From: Paenibacillus glycinis
GTDB taxonomy: Bacteria > Bacillota > Bacilli > Paenibacillales > Paenibacillaceae
Length of the DNA: 64,000 nucleotides
Direction of reading: 5' to 3'
Assembly: GCF_009909185.1 (NCBI RefSeq)
Contig: NZ_JAAAMV010000023.1
Coordinates: 163,171 to 227,170 of the forward strand
The position numbers and the translations under genes are program-made. This document shows positions 63,811-64,000 of this stretch, piece after piece. The notes below the pieces were generated by a model. It was not told the origin of the DNA, ran no database searches, and saw only the letters and a list, made by a program, of their open reading frames with translations. Numbering within the stretch: position 1 is the stretch's first letter; each line of letters begins with the position of its first letter.

Positions 63811-64000
63811 TTATCCGGGCGGCAGTACCGCCGTGCCGAGGATGAGCGGCAGCGCCGCTTCGCTGTAAAGCGCGGGCAGCTCCCCGCCCGCGCGCGCATC
63901 GCGCGCCGCTGCCGCGCCCGCTGCGGCAAGCCCCGCGGAGGCCGCGCGCCGCTGCCATGGGCGCGCGCCCTCCGCCGTCGCTGCGGCGAAGTCGGCCGCC
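63811..64000 (-). CDS. C-terminal end of an unidentified protein (cut by the right edge)
   Basis: A minus-strand frame enters from the right edge and ends at TAA (63811-63813). It gives about 62 residues, very Ala/Arg-rich (ARPWQRRAASAGLAAAG) and ending GGELPALYSEAALPLILGTAVLPPG. Codon pattern and GC match the neighbours, and the end looks like a folded protein terminus rather than noise. No family can be assigned from this piece. Confidence 0.5.
   Translation of the reverse strand, partial: AADFAAATAEGARPWQRRAASAGLAAAGAAAARDARAGGELPALYSEAALPLILGTAVLPPG

Overview
The window looks like chromosome of a high-GC endospore-forming member of the Paenibacillaceae (Paenibacillus/Cohnella type). Evidence: a spoIIR gene; a prfA-prmC-spoIIR-ywlC-mntP-ywlE-rpiB-ywlG-glyA block in the order known from Bacillus subtilis; many AGGAGG ribosome sites; sigma-A promoters; and GC-rich coding sequence. 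I see no rRNA, tRNA, CRISPR array, insertion sequence or prophage. Species assignment is inference.

Layout. 1-3.85 kb: a LacI-controlled sugar ABC importer, cut by the left edge. 4.1-5.1 kb: a Crp/Fnr-type regulator and a small membrane protein. 5.3-16.2 kb (minus strand): the conserved ywl/prfA block, with an unrelated MFS gene inserted between spoIIR and ywlC. A ZTP riboswitch with its own promoter and terminator precedes rpiB-ywlG-glyA, and a 70-bp tandem repeat lies just upstream of glyA. 16.4-25.2 kb: stress and housekeeping genes (nitroreductase/Rrf2 pair, ychF, a TipA-like MerR, a molybdopterin oxidoreductase with membrane anchor, thioredoxin, a second Rrf2, DUF72) with several repeat-rich or structured intergenic regions. 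25.4-31.2 kb: a LysR gene divergent from a binding-protein ABC importer plus phosphoesterase. 31.5-39.3 kb: a DsbA-like protein, a YjgB-like protein, a paired SMR exporter with TetR, YnfA, a GTP cyclohydrolase II, a GH3 lipoprotein, an alpha/beta hydrolase and AlkD.

39.4-46.8 kb is the most coherent regulatory module: nirB-nirD-hemD-like (minus), an ANTAR-domain antiterminator (plus), narK (plus) and mobA. Both the nirB and narK leaders carry two small hairpins, mostly with the A1/G4 hexaloops of ANTAR targets. In each leader the second hairpin overlaps an intrinsic terminator. The nirB and ANTAR-gene promoters are divergent, and their two -35 hexamers are the arms of one perfect GlnR/TnrA box (TGTNA-N7-TNACA). 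A one-mismatch box covers the narK -35. The module would therefore read nitrogen status at initiation and a nitrate/nitrite-type signal at termination.

46.9-53 kb: glnS (direct glutaminyl-tRNA synthesis, uncommon in Bacillota) divergent from a MarR gene and a heterodimeric ABC exporter. 53.2-53.6 kb: two oppositely oriented fragments of one dead sugar permease gene. 53.9-59.4 kb: a TPP-riboswitch thiamine operon thiC-thiE::thiS-thiG-thiO in which ThiE and ThiS are one polypeptide. 59.5-63.5 kb: a YceI protein and a translationally coupled three-gene glycosyltransferase cluster. The right edge holds a short tandem repeat and the end of an unidentified minus-strand gene.

Calls were made by reading motifs, gene order, ribosome sites and hairpins. 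No database or folding program was available, so RNA structures are hand-paired.
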